DNA of 64,000 nucleotides from Pseudorasbora parva. Taxonomy: Eukaryota; Chordata; Actinopteri; Cypriniformes; Gobionidae. The position numbers and the translations under genes are program-made. The stretch lies in the NCBI RefSeq assembly GCF_024679245.1, contig NC_090184.1, positions 4,530,547 through 4,594,546 on the forward strand, written 5' to 3'. The notes beneath the pieces were generated by a model. The model worked only from the letters and a program-made list of their open reading frames with translations, was not told the DNA's origin and did no database searches. This document shows, piece after piece, positions 1 through 23,794 of the stretch. Every line of letters begins with the position of its first letter. Positions within the stretch are counted from its first letter, which is position 1.

Positions 1-360
1 CTCACAAAGGTCCGCCTATTCATCATTTGTTCGCTTTTATTTGTTATTTTTGTGTCTTTCTTCTTCTTCTACTTCTACTTACCGGTAGTTATTTTTTGTG
101 TGCTTTAATTGATTACTTTATTTTTGTTTTATTTGATTATTATTTAAAGGTACACCATGTAACTTTTGGCCCTCTAGTGGTTAAAGAACAACATTTTGCG
201 GAAGAACACGGTTTTGGTTGTGGTTCAGCTCTCTGCATGACGGCTCAGAAAACATTTACTAACAGACTCCCCATGAAATCAAAGTTTAAGTATGAATATA
301 TATGTCTTACTGTTATCTACAAGCAAGTGTGCTTCAAAACAATGATGAATTTAGCATTTT
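1..360. other. intronic sequence, no feature recognised
   Basis: AT-rich sequence left of the minisatellite. No exon of cep78 is recognisable here on either strand. Open frames in it have no family likeness and run into the repeat. It is presumably part of the same cep78 intron that contains the array. Confidence 0.5.
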
Positions 361-3300
361 TAGGGAACAATCAGACAGTGCACTATATAGGGGATAGGGA
401 ACGATCAGACAGTGCACTATATAGGGGATAGGGAACGATCAGACAGTGCACTATATAGGGGATAGGGAACGATCAGACAGTGCACTATATAGGGGATAGA
501 GAACGATCAGACAGTGTACTATATAGGGGATAGGGAACGATCAGACAGTGCACTATATAGGGGATAGAGAACGATCAGACAGTGTACTACATAGGGGATA
601 GGGAACGATCAGACAGTGCACTACATAGGGGATAGGGAACGATCAGACAGGGCTCTACATAGGGGATAGGGAACGATCAGACAGTGCTCTACATAGGGGA
701 TAGGGAACGATCAGACAGTGCTCTACATAGGGGATAGGGAACGATCAGACAGTGCTCTACATAGGGGATAGGGAACGATCAGACAGTGCTCTTCATAGGG
801 GATAGGGAGCGATCAGACAGTGCTCTTCATAGGGGATAGGGAACGATCAGACAGTGCTCTTCATAGGGGATAGGGAACGATCAGACAGTGCTCTACATAG
901 GGGATAGGGAACGATCAGACAGTGCTCTACATAGGGGATAGGGAACGATCAGACAGTGCTCTACATAGGGGATAGGGAACGATCAGACAGTGCTCTACAC
1001 AGGGGATAGGGAACGATCAGACAGTGCTCTACACGGGGGATAGGGAACGATCAGACAGTGCTCTAAATGGGGGATAGGGAACGATCAGACAGTGCTCTAA
1101 ATGGGGGATAGGGAACGATCAGACAGTGCTCTAAATGGGGGATAGGGAACGATCAGACAGTGCACTATATAGGGGATAGGGAACGATCAGACAGTGCTCT
1201 ATATAGGGGATAGGGAGTTATCAGACAGTGCTCTATATAGGGGATAGGGAGTTATCAGACAGTGCTCTATATAGGGGATAGGGAGTTATCAGACAGTGCT
1301 CTATATAGGGGATAGGGAGTTATCAGACAGTGCTCTATATAGGGGATAGGGAGTTATCAGACAGTGCTCTATATAGGGGATAGGGAGTTATCAGACAGTG
1401 CTCTATATAGGGGATAGGGAGTTATCAGACAGTGCTCTATATAGGGGATAGGGAACGATCAGACAGGGCTCTATATGGGGGATACGGAACGATCAGACAG
1501 TGCTCTATATGGGGGATAGGGAACGATCAGACAGTGCTCTATATAGGGGATAGGGAACGATCAGACAGGGCTCTATATAGGGGATAGGGAACGATCAGAC
1601 AGGGCTCTATATAGGGGATAGGGAACGATCAGACAGGGCTCTATATAGGGGATAGGGAACGATCAGACAGTGCACTATATAGGGGATAGGGAACGATCAG
1701 ACAGGGCTCTATATAGGGGATAGGGAACGATCAGACAGTGCTCTATATAGGGGATAGGGAACGATCAGACAGGGCTCTATATAGGGGATAGGGAACGATC
1801 AGACAGGGCTCTATATAGGGGATAGGGAACGATCAGACAGGGCTCTATATAGGGGATAGGGAACGATCAGACAGTGCTCTATATAGGGGATAGGGAACGA
1901 TCAGACAGTGCTCTATATAGGGGATAGGGAACGATCAGACAGTGCTCTATATAGGGGATAGGGAACGATCAGACAGGGCTCTATATAGGGGATAGGGAAC
2001 GATCAGACAGGGCTCTATATAGGGGATAGGGAACGATCAGACAGTGCACTATATAGGGGATAGGGAGTTATCAGACAGTGCTCTATATAGGGGATAGGGA
2101 GTTATCAGACAGTGCTCTATATAGGGGATAGGGAGTTATCAGACAGTGCTCTATATAGGGGATAGGGAGTTATCATACAGTGCTCTATATAGGGGATAGG
2201 GAACGATCAGACAGTGCACTATATATGGGATAGGGAACGATCAGACAGGGCTCTATATGGGGGATAGGGAACGATCAGACAGGGCTCTATATGGGGGATA
2301 CGGAACGATCAGACAGTGCTCTATATAGGGGATAGGGAACGATCAGACAGTGCTCTATATAGGGGATAGGGAACGATCAGACAGTGCTCTATATTGGGGA
2401 TAGGGAACGATCAGACAGGGCTCTATATGGGGGATAGGGAACGATCAGACAGTGCTCTATATGGGGGATAGGGAACGATCAGACAGGGCTCTATATGGGG
2501 GATAGGGAACGATCAGACAGTGCTCTATATAGGGGATAGGGAACGATCAGACAGTGCTCTATATAGGGGATAGGGAACGATCAGACAGGGCTCTATATAG
2601 GGGATAGGGAACGATCAGACAGTGCACTATATAGGGGATAGGGAACGATCAGACAGTGCTCTATTTAGGGGATAGGGAACGATCAGAGAGTGCACTATAT
2701 ATGGGATAGGGAACGATCAGACAGGGCTCTATATAGGGGATAGGGAACGATCAGACAGTGCACTATATATGGGATAGGGAACGATCAGACAGGGCTCTAT
2801 ATAGGGGATAGGGAACGATCAGACAGTGCACTATATAGGGGATAGGGAACGATCAGACAGTGCACTATATAGGGGATAGGAAACGATCAGACAGTGCTCT
2901 ATATAAGGGATAGGGAACGATCAGACAGTGCACTATATAGGGGATAGGGAACGATCAGACAGTGCACTATATAGGAGATAGGGAACGATCAGACAGTGCA
3001 CTATATATGAGATAGGGAACGATCAGACAGTGCACTATATAGGAGATAGGGAACGATCAGACAGTGCACTATATAGGAGATAGGGAACGATCAGACAGTG
3101 CACTTTATATGGGATAGGGAACGATCAGACAGTGCTCTATATAGGGGATAGGGAACGATCAGACAGTGCTCTATATAGGAGATAGGGAACGATCAGACAG
3201 TGCACTATATAGGGGATAGGGAACGATCAGACAGTGCACTATATAGGGGATAGGGAACGATCAGACAGTGCACTATATAGGGGATAGGGAACGATCAGAC

Positions 3301-6020
3301 AGTGCTCTATATAGGGGATAGGGAACGATCAGACAGTGCTCTATATAGGGGATAGGGAACGATCAGACAGTGCTCTATATAGGGGATAGGGAACGATCAG
3401 ACAGTGCACTATATAGGGGATAGGGAACGATCAGACAGTGCACTATATAGGGGATAGGGAACGATCAGACAGTGCACTATATAGGGGATAGGGAACGATC
3501 AGACAGTGCTCTATATAGGGGATAGGGAACGATCAGACTGCACTATATAGGGGATAGGGAACGATCAGACAGTGCACTATATAGGGGAAAGGGAACGATC
3601 AGACTGCACTATATAGGGGAAAGGGAACGATCAGACAGTGCACTATATAGGGGATAGGGAACGATCAGACAGTGCACTATATAGGGGATAGGGAACGATC
3701 AGACAGTGCTCTATATAGGGGATAGGGAACGATCAGACAGTGCACTTTATATGGGATAGGGAACGATCAGACAGTGCTCTATATAGGGGATAGGGAACGA
3801 TCAGACAGTGCTCTATATAGGAGATAGGGAACGATCAGACAGTGCACTATATAGGGGATAGGGAACGATCAGACAGTGCACTATATAGGGGATAGGGAAC
3901 GATCAGACAGTGCACTATATAGGGGATAGGGAACGATCAGACAGTGCTCTATATAGGGGATAGGGAACGATCAGACAGTGCTCTATATAGGGGATAGGGA
4001 ACGATCAGACAGTGCTCTATATAGGGGATAGGGAACGATCAGACAGTGCACTATATAGGGGATAGGGAACGATCAGACAGTGCACTATATAGGGGATAGG
4101 GAACGATCAGACAGTGCTCTATATAGGGGATAGGGAACGATCAGACTGCACTATATAGGGGATAGGGAACGATCAGACAGTGCACTATATAGGGGAAAGG
4201 GAACGATCAGACTGCACTATATAGGGGAAAGGGAACGATCAGACAGTGCACTATATAGGGGATAGGGAACGATCAGACAGTGCACTATATAGGGGATAGG
4301 GAACGATCAGACAGTGCTCTATATAGGGGATAGGGAACGATCAGACTGCACTATATAGGGGATAGGGAACGATCAGACAGTGCACTATATAGGGGAAAGG
4401 GAACGATCAGACTGCACTATATAGGGGAAAGGGAACGATCAGACAGTGCACTATATAGGGGAAAGGGAACGATCAGACAGTGCACTATATAGGGGATAGG
4501 GAACGATCAGACAGTGCTCTATATAGGGGATAGGGAACGATCAGACAGTGCACTATATAGGGGATAGGGAACGATCAGACAGTGCACTATATAGGGGAAA
4601 GGGAAACGATCAGACTGTGCACTATATAGGGGAAAGGGAACGATCAGACAGTGCACTATATAGGGGATAGGGAACGATCAGACAGTGCTCTATATAGGGG
4701 ATAGGGAACGATCAGACAGTGCACTATATAGGGGATAGGGAACGATCAGACAGTGCACTATATAGGGGATAGGGAACGATCAGACAGTGCACTATATAGG
4801 GGAAAGGGAAACGATCAGACTGTGCTCTATATAGGGGATAGGGAACGATCAGACTGCACTATATAGGGGAAAGGGAACGATCAGACAGTGCACTATATAG
4901 GGGATAGGGAACGATCAGACAGTGCACTATATAGGGGATAGGGAACGATCAGACAGTGCTCTATATAGGGGATAGGGAACGATCAGACTGCACTATATAG
5001 GGGATAGGGAACGATCAGACAGTGCACTATATAGGGGAAAGGGAACGATCAGACTGCACTATATAGGGGAAAGGGAACGATCAGACAGTGCACTATATAG
5101 GGGAAAGGGAACGATCAGACAGTGCACTATATAGGGGATAGGGAACGATCAGACAGTGCTCTATATAGGGGATAGGGAACGATCAGACAGTGCACTATAT
5201 AGGGGATAGGGAACGATCAGACAGTGCACTATATAGGGGAAAGGGAAACGATCAGACTGTGCACTATATAGGGGAAAGGGAACGATCAGACAGTGCACTA
5301 TATAGGGGATAGGGAACGATCAGACAGTGCTCTATATAGGGGATAGGGAACGATCAGACAGTGCACTATATAGGGGATAGGGAACGATCAGACAGTGCAC
5401 TATATAGGGGATAGGGAACGATCAGACAGTGCACTATATAGGGGAAAGGGAAACGATCAGACTGTGCTCTATATAGGGGATAGGGAACGATCAGACAGTG
5501 CACTATATAGGGGATAGGGAACGATCAGACAGTGCACTATATAGGGGAAAGGGAAACGATCAGACTGTGCACTATATAGGGGATAGGGAACGATCAGATA
5601 GTGCACTATATAGGGGATAGGGAACGATCAGACAGTGCACTATATAGGGGATAGGGAACGATCAGACAGTGCTCTATATAGGGGATAGGGAACGATCAGA
5701 CAGTGCACTATATAGGGGATAGGGAACGATCAGACAGTGCTCTATATAGGGGATAGGGAACGATCAGACAGTGCACTATATAGGGGATAGGGAACGATCA
5801 GACAGTGCACTATATAGGGGATAGGGAACGATCAGACAGTGCACTATATAGGGGATAGGGAACGATCAGACAGTGCTCTATATAGGGGAAAGGGAAACGA
5901 TCAGACTGTGCACTATATAGGGGATAGGGAACGATCAGATAGTGCACTATATAGGGGAAAGGGAACGATCAGACAGTGCACTATATAGGGGATAGGGAAC
6001 GATCAGACAGTGCACTATAT
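361..6020. repeat. 34-bp minisatellite array, about 166 copies
   Basis: A 34-bp unit, read as GATCAGACAGTGCACTATAT followed by AGGGGATAGGGAAC, repeats without interruption for about 5.66 kb. Variants cluster. Units with GTTATC replacing ACGATC occur in runs near 1209-1440 and 2060-2175. Units with CTCT for CACT dominate the left half. 32-bp units lacking two bases (GATCAGACTGCAC), and units with GGGGAAAGGG, appear only on the right. Blocks recur at about 642 bp: the CACTTTATAT variant lies at 3101 and 3743, and a run of short units starts at 4339 and 4981. This indicates higher-order duplication within the array. The array lies in a cep78 intron because coding sequence resumes at 6523. Confidence 0.97.
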
Positions 6021-6522
6021 TCTGGATGAGCTGTTATATAAACTAAATGCTATTGACTATTTAAAAAAAAAAAAGGAGGAGCTTTTCCATTATGTCCAGC
6101 CCTGTCTTTCTTTTTCAGTGGAGTTTACGACAACACTTGAATAATGCTACGTTTCAAGGCACTTCAGTGGCGCTTTAACAGATATAACCAGTTTAGATGG
6201 AAAGGATCTTAAGCTGACTAAAGACGTTGCTGTAGCTTTACTCATAAATAGACATTGTACTTCCGTTTAAATAAATTCCAGCTGGTAGAAAAGCCAGAAA
6301 CCTAACTAAATGAAAAAAAAAAGCTATAAAAAAGTGAACATTTAACATCCAATGTACCCCTTAAATTTTGTAATTTTTAATGAAAAAGTTACTTAGTGTA
6401 ACTTTTTAATGTTTTATGTACTTTTTTTGTTTAGTTTTACTTATATTTTTTTCCATTTACTATTTAATTGTATTTTTTTTTGTTTGAAAGCATATTCAAA
6501 TGACGTTTTAATTTATGTTTAG
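6021..6522. other. cep78 intron between array and first visible exon
   Basis: AT-rich intronic sequence with poly-A and poly-T runs. No coding likeness was seen. It ends in the 3' splice site TTTATGTTTAG before the exon at 6523. Confidence 0.7.
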
Positions 6523-17195
<10,673 letters not shown>

Positions 17196-17545
17196 AGCAG
17201 CTGGAGAGAGCTTGGTTAATGTAAAGAGATTGTCCGGATGGTTAAATGTTTGTTACTGCTGTTATAATACTATTACATATTTGTTTGAAAGGTTGCTGTG
17301 CTTTATGACATTCTAGGTTCAGGATGTGCTTTATTCACAGATAATACATTTGTTTAGTTTTATAGACTCTTAAGTTTTATTTATTGTATATTTGCTGTTC
17401 ATTGACACTAATGTTGTTAAGATTTTTTTGCTAAATTGATTGAAAACGGTAAAATCAAATTTGCCATCTGCTAATTGTTGTAATGTTTTTTCTATGAATC
17501 ATTTTTCATTTGAAAATAAACCCATATTTTGTACATATTGTATAA
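17196..17545 (+). other. cep78: cep78 3'UTR
   Basis: AT-rich sequence after the stop. AATAAA lies at 17515-17520. The cleavage site was not determined but is probably 10-25 bp later. Confidence 0.75.
17515..17520 (+). promoter_or_regulatory. poly(A) signal of cep78
   Basis: Canonical AATAAA about 320 bp after the stop codon, before the intergenic transposons start. Confidence 0.8.
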
Positions 17546-18031
17546 CCTGCATAGTGCAATATCTTCACTTTGCAGTATGATATTTTCTTTAGTCTTTAAT
17601 GGTGTTGCAGCTTTGGCAGGGGGATTTCTGATTCAGAAAATACTATTACATTTTTATATATATATAAGTGAGGAAAATAAGTATTTAAACACCCTGCTAT
17701 TTTGCATGTTCTCCCACTTAGAAATCATGGAGGGGTCTGAAATATTCATCGTAGGTGCATGTCAACTTTGAGACATGATCTAAAAAAAAAAATTACACAA
17801 ATCACAATATATGATTTTGTAACTATTTATTTGTATGAAACAGCTGCAAATAAGTATTTGAACACGTGTCTATCAGCTAGAATTCTGACCCTCAAAGACC
17901 TGTTAGTCTGCCTTTAAAATGTCCACCTCCACTCCATTTATTATCCTAAATTAGATGCACCTGTTTGAGGTCATTAACTGCATAAGGACACCTGTACACC
18001 CCATACAATCAGTAACCATCCAACTACTAAC

Positions 18032-19386
18032 ATGGCCAAGACCAAAGAGCTGTCCAAAGACACTAGAGACAAAATTGTACACCTCTCCAAGGCTGGAAAG
18101 GGCTATGGGGAAATTGCCAAGCAGCTTGGTCCACCATTTTTACCACTGTTGGAGCAATCATTAGAAAATGGAAGAAGCTAAACATAACTGTCAGTCTCCC
18201 TCGGACTGGGGCTCCATGCAAGATCTCACCTCGTGGGGTCTCAATGATCCTAAAAAAGGTGAGAAATCAGCCCAGAACTACACAGGGGGAGCTGGTCAAT
18301 GACCTGAAAAGAGCTGGCACCACCCTTTCCAAGGTTACTGTTGGTAAAACACTAAATCTTAGAACATACTCTGCAAGAACAAAGAAATTTGTTAGTTTTC
18401 TTGAGGTGGCAAGAACAAAATTAGTTTTGGCCAGTACATTCATACTTAACGAGAAAAGCAGGTGCCGATCATCTGCGTTTCTCCACATTAACCACGCCCA
18501 CTTTAAATCTCTGACCAATCACACTATAGTTCTCGGACACCCACAAGAAAAAAGTTCTGCTCAGGCGATGTGTCGAGAACAAGCTGCGAGAACTCTCAAA
18601 CCAGGGCTGCCAGAACAAAATGACGTCATTTTGTTCTCGCAGCCCTGGGAGCGAGAACTTTTTTTTTCTGTTCTTGCGGAGCATGTTGCAGCCTTAAGAT
18701 GTCATGGTTTGAAATCATGCATGGCACAGAAGGTTCCCCTTCTTAAACCAGCACATGTCCAGGCCCGTCTTAAGTTTGCCAATGACCATTTGGATGATCC
18801 AGAGAAGTCATGGGAGAAAGTCATGTGGTCAGATGAGACCAAAATATAACTTTTTGGTCATAATTCTACTAAACATGTTTGGAGGAAGAAGAATGATGAG
18901 TACCATCCCATGAAAACCATCCCTACTGTGAAGCATGGGGTCGTAGGATCATGCTTTGGGGGTGTTTTTCTGCACATGGGACAGGGCGACTGCACTGTAT
19001 TAAGGAGAGGATGACCGGGGCCATGGCTTGCGAGATTCTGGGGAACAACCTCCTTCCCTCAGTTAGAGCATTGAAGATGGGTCGAGGCTGGGTCTTCCAA
19101 CATGAAAATGACCCGAAACACACAGCTAGGATAACCAAGAATGGCTCTGTAAGAAGCATATCTAGGTTCTGGCGTGGCCTAGCCAGTCTCCAGAACTAAA
19201 CCCAATAGAGTCTTTGGAGGGAGCTCAAACTCTGTGTTTCTCAGCGACAGACTGACTGATCTAGAGAAGATCTGTGTGGAGGAGTGGGCCAAAATCCCCC
19301 CTGCAGTGTGTGCAAACCTGGTGAAAAACTACAGGAAACGTTTGACCTCTGTAATTGCAAACAAAGGCTACTGTACCAAATATTAA
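18032..19386 (+). pseudogene. Tc1 transposase pseudogene
   Basis: Begins with ATGGCCAAGACCAAAGAGCT. Recognisable pieces are [47 protein letters not shown] (first catalytic Asp), [12 protein letters not shown] (second Asp) and a C-terminal block ending near 19386. It is broken by frameshifts near 18130-18250, by the 339-bp insert, by a TAA after DETKI at about 18847, and by small deletions around 19140-19260. It cannot make an active enzyme. Confidence 0.93.
18356..18694. mobile_element. PIF/Harbinger-like MITE inside the Tc1 element
   Basis: Inserted between two TAA copies (18353-18355 and 18695-18697). The ends share CATRCTCYGCAAGAACA as inverted repeats. The insert splits the Tc1 transposase. 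Its centre is a strong palindrome, 18601-18648 (CCAGGGCTGC...GCAGCCCTGG), with TGACGTCA exactly in the middle at 18621-18628. Confidence 0.8.
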
Positions 19387-19593
19387 CATAGATTTTCTCA
19401 GGTGTTCAAAAACTTATTTGCAGCTGTATCATACAAATAAATATTTAAAAAATCATACATTGTGATTTCTGGATTTTTTTTTAGATTGTCTCTCACTGTG
19501 GCCATGCACCTACGATGACAATTTCTGACCCCTCCATGATTTCTAAGTGGGAGAACTTGCAAAATAGCGTTGTTCAAATACTTATTTTCCTCA

Positions 19594-19696
<103 letters not shown>

Positions 19697-19797
19697 GATT
19701 CTCCATAGGTGTAATGTTTTTTATACTGTACAAACTGTACATTCTATCCCCTTACACTGCCCCTAAACCTACCCATCACACACACACACACTGCCCC

Positions 19798-20805
19798 TGG
19801 CATAACATTATGACCACCTTCTTAATATTGTGTTGGTCCCCCTTTTGCTGCCAGAACAGCCCTGACCCCTCAAGGCATGGACTCCACTAGACCCCTGAAG
19901 GAGTGCTGTGGTATCTGGCACCAATATGTTAGCAGCAGATCCTTTAAGTCCTGTAAGTTGCGAGGTGGGGCCTCCATGGATCGGACTTGTTTGTTCAGCA
20001 CATCCCACAGATACTCGTTTGAATTGAGATCTGGAGAATTTGGAGGCCAAGTCAACACCTTAAACTCGTTTTTGTGCTCCTCAAACCATTCCTGAACCAT
20101 TTATGCTTTGTGTCAGGAGCATTATCCTGCTGAAAAAGCCACAGCCACCAGGGAATACCGTTTCCATAAAAGGCTGAACATGGTCTCAGCAATGCTTAGG
20201 TAGGTGGAGCGTGTCAAAGTAACATCCACATGGATGGAGGACCCAAGGTTTCCCAGCAGAACATTGCCCAAAGCATCACACTGCCTCCGCCGGCTCGCCT
20301 TCTTCCCATAGTGCATCCTGAGGCCATATGTTCCCCAAGTTCTTTCATTGCTCCATGGTCCAGTTCTGATGCTCACATGCCACTGTTGGTGCTTTCGGCG
20401 TTGGACAGGGGTCAGCATGGGCACCCTGACTGGTCTATGCAGCCCCATACGCAACAAACTGAGATGCTCTGTGTATGACACCTTTCTATCAGAACCAGCA
20501 TTAACTTCTTGAGCAATTTGAGCTCCAGTAGCTCGTCTGTTTGATCGGACCACACGGGCCAGCCTTCGCTCCCCGCATGCATCAATGAGCCTTGGCCGCC
20601 CATGACCCTGTGGCCGGTTCTCCACTGTTCCTTCCTTGGAGCTCTTTATATATATATATAAAAAAAGTGGTGATACTGACCACTGCAGACCGGGAACAGC
20701 CCACAAGAGCTGCAGTTTTGGAGATGCTCTGACCCAGTCATCTAGCCATCACACACAATTGGCCCTTGTCAAACTCACTCAAATCCTTACACTTGCCCAT
20801 TTTCC
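19798..20805 (-). pseudogene. second Tc1-family transposase, inactivated
   Basis: On the minus strand it starts with ATG at 20800 ([13 protein letters not shown]). It runs through [40 protein letters not shown] and the C-terminal WPPNSPDLNSNEYLWD, which carries the DDE-region Asp and Glu. Breaks include an early stop near 20740, an inserted TA-rich tract at 20645-20668 and a frameshift near 20100. The adjoining end CATAACATTATGACCACC matches elements at 61668 and 7361. Confidence 0.9.
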
Positions 20806-21453
20806 TGTGTACTCAGGCCTCACAAATTCAAAAAGTGCTTGAGACTCAGTGGCTAACAAGTTTAAAATGTGATGTAATTCACAATTATTAATAATTATAG
20901 TCAAATAGCGGTTTGTCAAAATAACTAATAAACTGTTTTGAGAAAATTGAAAACTGAGCTACGACCCGTATGGAAGTAAAACTGTGCCACTGGATTTTGA
21001 ATTCTAATTTTTAGCACTGAATTTTTTTACATCGAATTTTTAACACTGAATTTTATTTTGCATCTAAATCAGACTTTGAATTTTAAAAGCCATCGAATTT
21101 CTAGCTCTGTTTTTTTTTTGACTATGACATTTTTTCAATGTTTTAAAAAAATTCAGTGTAAAAAGAAATTCAACGTCTCAAAAAATTCAGTGTAAAAAAA
21201 TTCAACGTCTCAAAAGATTCAGTGTAAAATAATTCAACGTCTCAAAAAATTCAGTGTAAAATAATTCAACGTCTCAAAAAATTCAGTGTAAAAATATTCA
21301 GAGTCAACATCCGGGTAACCAAGGAGAAGCAATCGATCCCTGTATCAAATCATCCAACATCCAGCCAATCATTTACGCTCCATTGGTCATGTGATGCTGA
21401 AACAGGAAGGCGGGGAACAGGGCCGTTTCTACCCTAGGCGAGATTCATATGCT

Positions 21454-22215
21454 GCGTCCCAATTCGCCTACTTATACTACGTCCTAAAAGTATGTACTCT
21501 TTTTGTGAAGAAAAAGTATATACTTTTGAGTGTGTAGCAGAAAAGTATGCAAGCTTCGGGACATACTACTTCGCCATCTTTAACGGACTCTGTCGCTTAG
21601 TTACGTGCATCCCGTCACCGTTTATCTGCCCTGTCAATCATCGTCAGATTCGTCACAGTTCAAATCCTCCACATTCAGATTAATCTCCTACCGTATCGGA
21701 GAGAAATGTAGCCGCTCGTTGATCTGCCATTTGTGGGTCTTTAATGCAGAGACTCTCCTCATGTGTTTGCAGTTTGAATATAATGATGCATTTAAAAGTT
21801 AATGGCCAAAAATGTCATTACAAAAGTTCACAATGCTGCTGCAGGTGAAATATAATGTGGACAACACTGAATAAATATATTTTTGTCAGGTTAAATATTG
21901 ATAGGGTCACTCAAACCCCTTTATCTAAACTTCTCTACTTAACCATCGAACTCGCACATCCGTCATGTTTGTAGTTTTTTAACGCTTTTTATCCGCGTTT
22001 GTAGTTCTAATCGAATCCTCGTCCAACTCGCAATGGGTTGTGGGCAATATCAGCCGTTAGAGTGCCCATCGATCCATACTGTGAATTCGGACCGGAAATA
22101 GTAAACCATCCGGGAATCTTTGGAATACTCTTTTCAACATACTACGATTTGGGACATACTAATTCTATTTTCGTATACTATTTAGGATGGATAGTATGCG
22201 AATTGGGACGCAGGG
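21454..22215. mobile_element. nonautonomous DNA transposon
   Basis: Inverted ends CTGCGTCCCAATTCGC and GCGAATTGGGACGCAG. It is about 760 bp, nested in the hAT. No convincing TSD, so the superfamily is not assigned. Short frames inside have no recognisable domain. Confidence 0.75.
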
Positions 22216-22219
22216 ATAT

Positions 22220-22770
22220 TGTAGTAGGTTGTGGGAGTGGCTATGGTTAACTTATGAGCTACTCGTAATTAATGTGCACAGGTGATGCGGGTGAACCCTG
22301 ATTATTTATGGAATGGGTGCGGGACGCTCGAGAGGGACGGTGTGATTTGCGTGTGCGAGGAGCTCTCATTTGTGGGGAACGCTAGACGGCCGCTCGGGAC
22401 AAATAGTGTCTCCGGCGGTGAAGATAGTCAGTTAGTGGGGGGCAAATGTGTTAGAGAGTTAGGGGTTCAAGCGCTGGATAGGAGAGCTCTTTAAAGGCAC
22501 ATAATTACCTGCTAAGTGATCTGACCCGCACCCGGACTGTGGAGGATGCTGAACCGGAGAGAATAATTTAAGCCTACTGTGATGCAATCGACAAGGGGAA
22601 CCCCCGAGTGACTTCCCTGCTGACGTGATCCCGTCCCTTATGACGGCACCCATAACAAGGGGGGTAACGTGTTTTATAAAGTGTTGTGTTTTAACTAATA
22701 ATAAAGCAATTGATTGTAAACTGCCCTCCTGGTGTAGTGTTCTCTGCCTCCATTATATCCGGTTGTTACA
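22220..22770 (+). mobile_element. solo LTR of a retrotransposon
   Basis: 551 bp starting TGTAGTAGG and ending GTTACA, flanked by ATAT on both sides (22216-22219 and 22771-22774). It contains AATAAA at 22700-22705. No internal retroelement sequence adjoins it, so it is a solo LTR left by recombination. Family not identified. Confidence 0.78.
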
Positions 22771-22779
22771 ATATGTTGC

Positions 22780-23191
22780 ACCCCCCCCCCCCTTTTTTTT
22801 TTTTTACTTCAACTTATTAAGTAAATATGACTTCCTTATTTCATGGGCATATTGTACATGCATTAATCGAATAATGTAGCTAGGTTATCTCTGAGATCAC
22901 AGATGTTGGGGGGTTCGGGGGCATGCTCCCCCGAGAAAAATTTGATTTCTATGATCTACATATGTGTATTTTAAGATGTTCTGAAGGCCAAAAAATTAGA
23001 TAACAATAGCTTGAAAACCATGTCACTCGGCGCCGCTGCGGATTGAAGAACACAGTGAATCAAAGACTAAAAGACGGGACGAAGCAGTAGCCGAAGCCTT
23101 GCACCAGTTTCATGTTTTAAAGGTTAATCACATATTTTTTTAGGGGGGGCTGATGCATAAGTTCATAAAAAAGGGCCTAGTGACGCCCATG
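22780..23191 (-). mobile_element. truncated hAT copy, same family as 31457-32742
   Basis: Its right end GGGCCTAGTGACGCCCAT matches the inverted left end of the element at 31457. The GGGGGCATGCTCCCC block and ACATATGTGTATTTTAAGAT also correspond. The other end is lost in a poly-C/poly-T tract at 22780. Confidence 0.75.
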
Positions 23192-23487
23192 GTTATGACA
23201 GTATTAGCCTACTTAATCAATTTACACTAAACAGCTATCTCTGATGTAAAAAAAAAAATAATTCAAATTAACTGCTATAATGTTCTGCACCTGAAATGAG
23301 CATGGCGTGTGGTCCGTCCAGTACTAATATTCAGTGTAATGTTTTGCTCACCATTATGATAGAGGGACCAGCTTAGTAGAGAACAAGTAACCAATAAGTA
23401 GGCTATACCTGTATATTTCGCTTTCTTTTTACGATACTGAGCCCCTGATGGCTTTGACCTTTTCATGATGATGAAACTAAAGCACGC

Positions 23488-23794
23488 TGTAACGAGTAGA
23501 AATATAGTGTGGCCCCTTTAAGAGTTGCGAGCGCTCCCTGCAAACGAAGTCTGCATTTTGTGTATGTGCGCACTGAGTCTTGAGCTCCCATATGTGGGGA
23601 TTATTTTCTGTTTTCTGTTGCTAACAGTTATTTTGTTTTATTAAGTAATGCTGTGGATGGAAAGGGAGTTTGTGATGAGAGTTCAGCGGGGAATAAAGTG
23701 CGATCTGTTTGATGTTAATCGCCTCCGTGTTTGCATCCACTACAGTTACATTAAGTGAGCTATCCGCATTTTTCACTCGGACACAAGCGTTACA
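23488..23794 (+). mobile_element. candidate short solo LTR
   Basis: 307 bp starting TGTAACGAG and ending AGCGTTACA, with AATAAA at 23692-23697 at a typical LTR position. No exact TSD (ACGC against ATGC), so this is tentative. Confidence 0.5.

Noticed and set aside
27..431. 134-aa open frame at the left edge
   Set aside because: It runs into the 34-bp minisatellite and has a low-complexity hydrophobic start. No family likeness.
361..6020. CRISPR-like array
   Set aside because: Direct repeats with no unique spacers in a vertebrate intron. It is a head-to-tail minisatellite.
18244..18849. 201-aa candidate gene
   Set aside because: A chance fusion of Tc1 transposase remnants with the Harbinger-like insert. 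It ends at a premature stop after the DETK motif.
23275..23466. 63-aa minus-strand frame as a small gene
   Set aside because: Within the nested hAT, with no recognisable domain or promoter.
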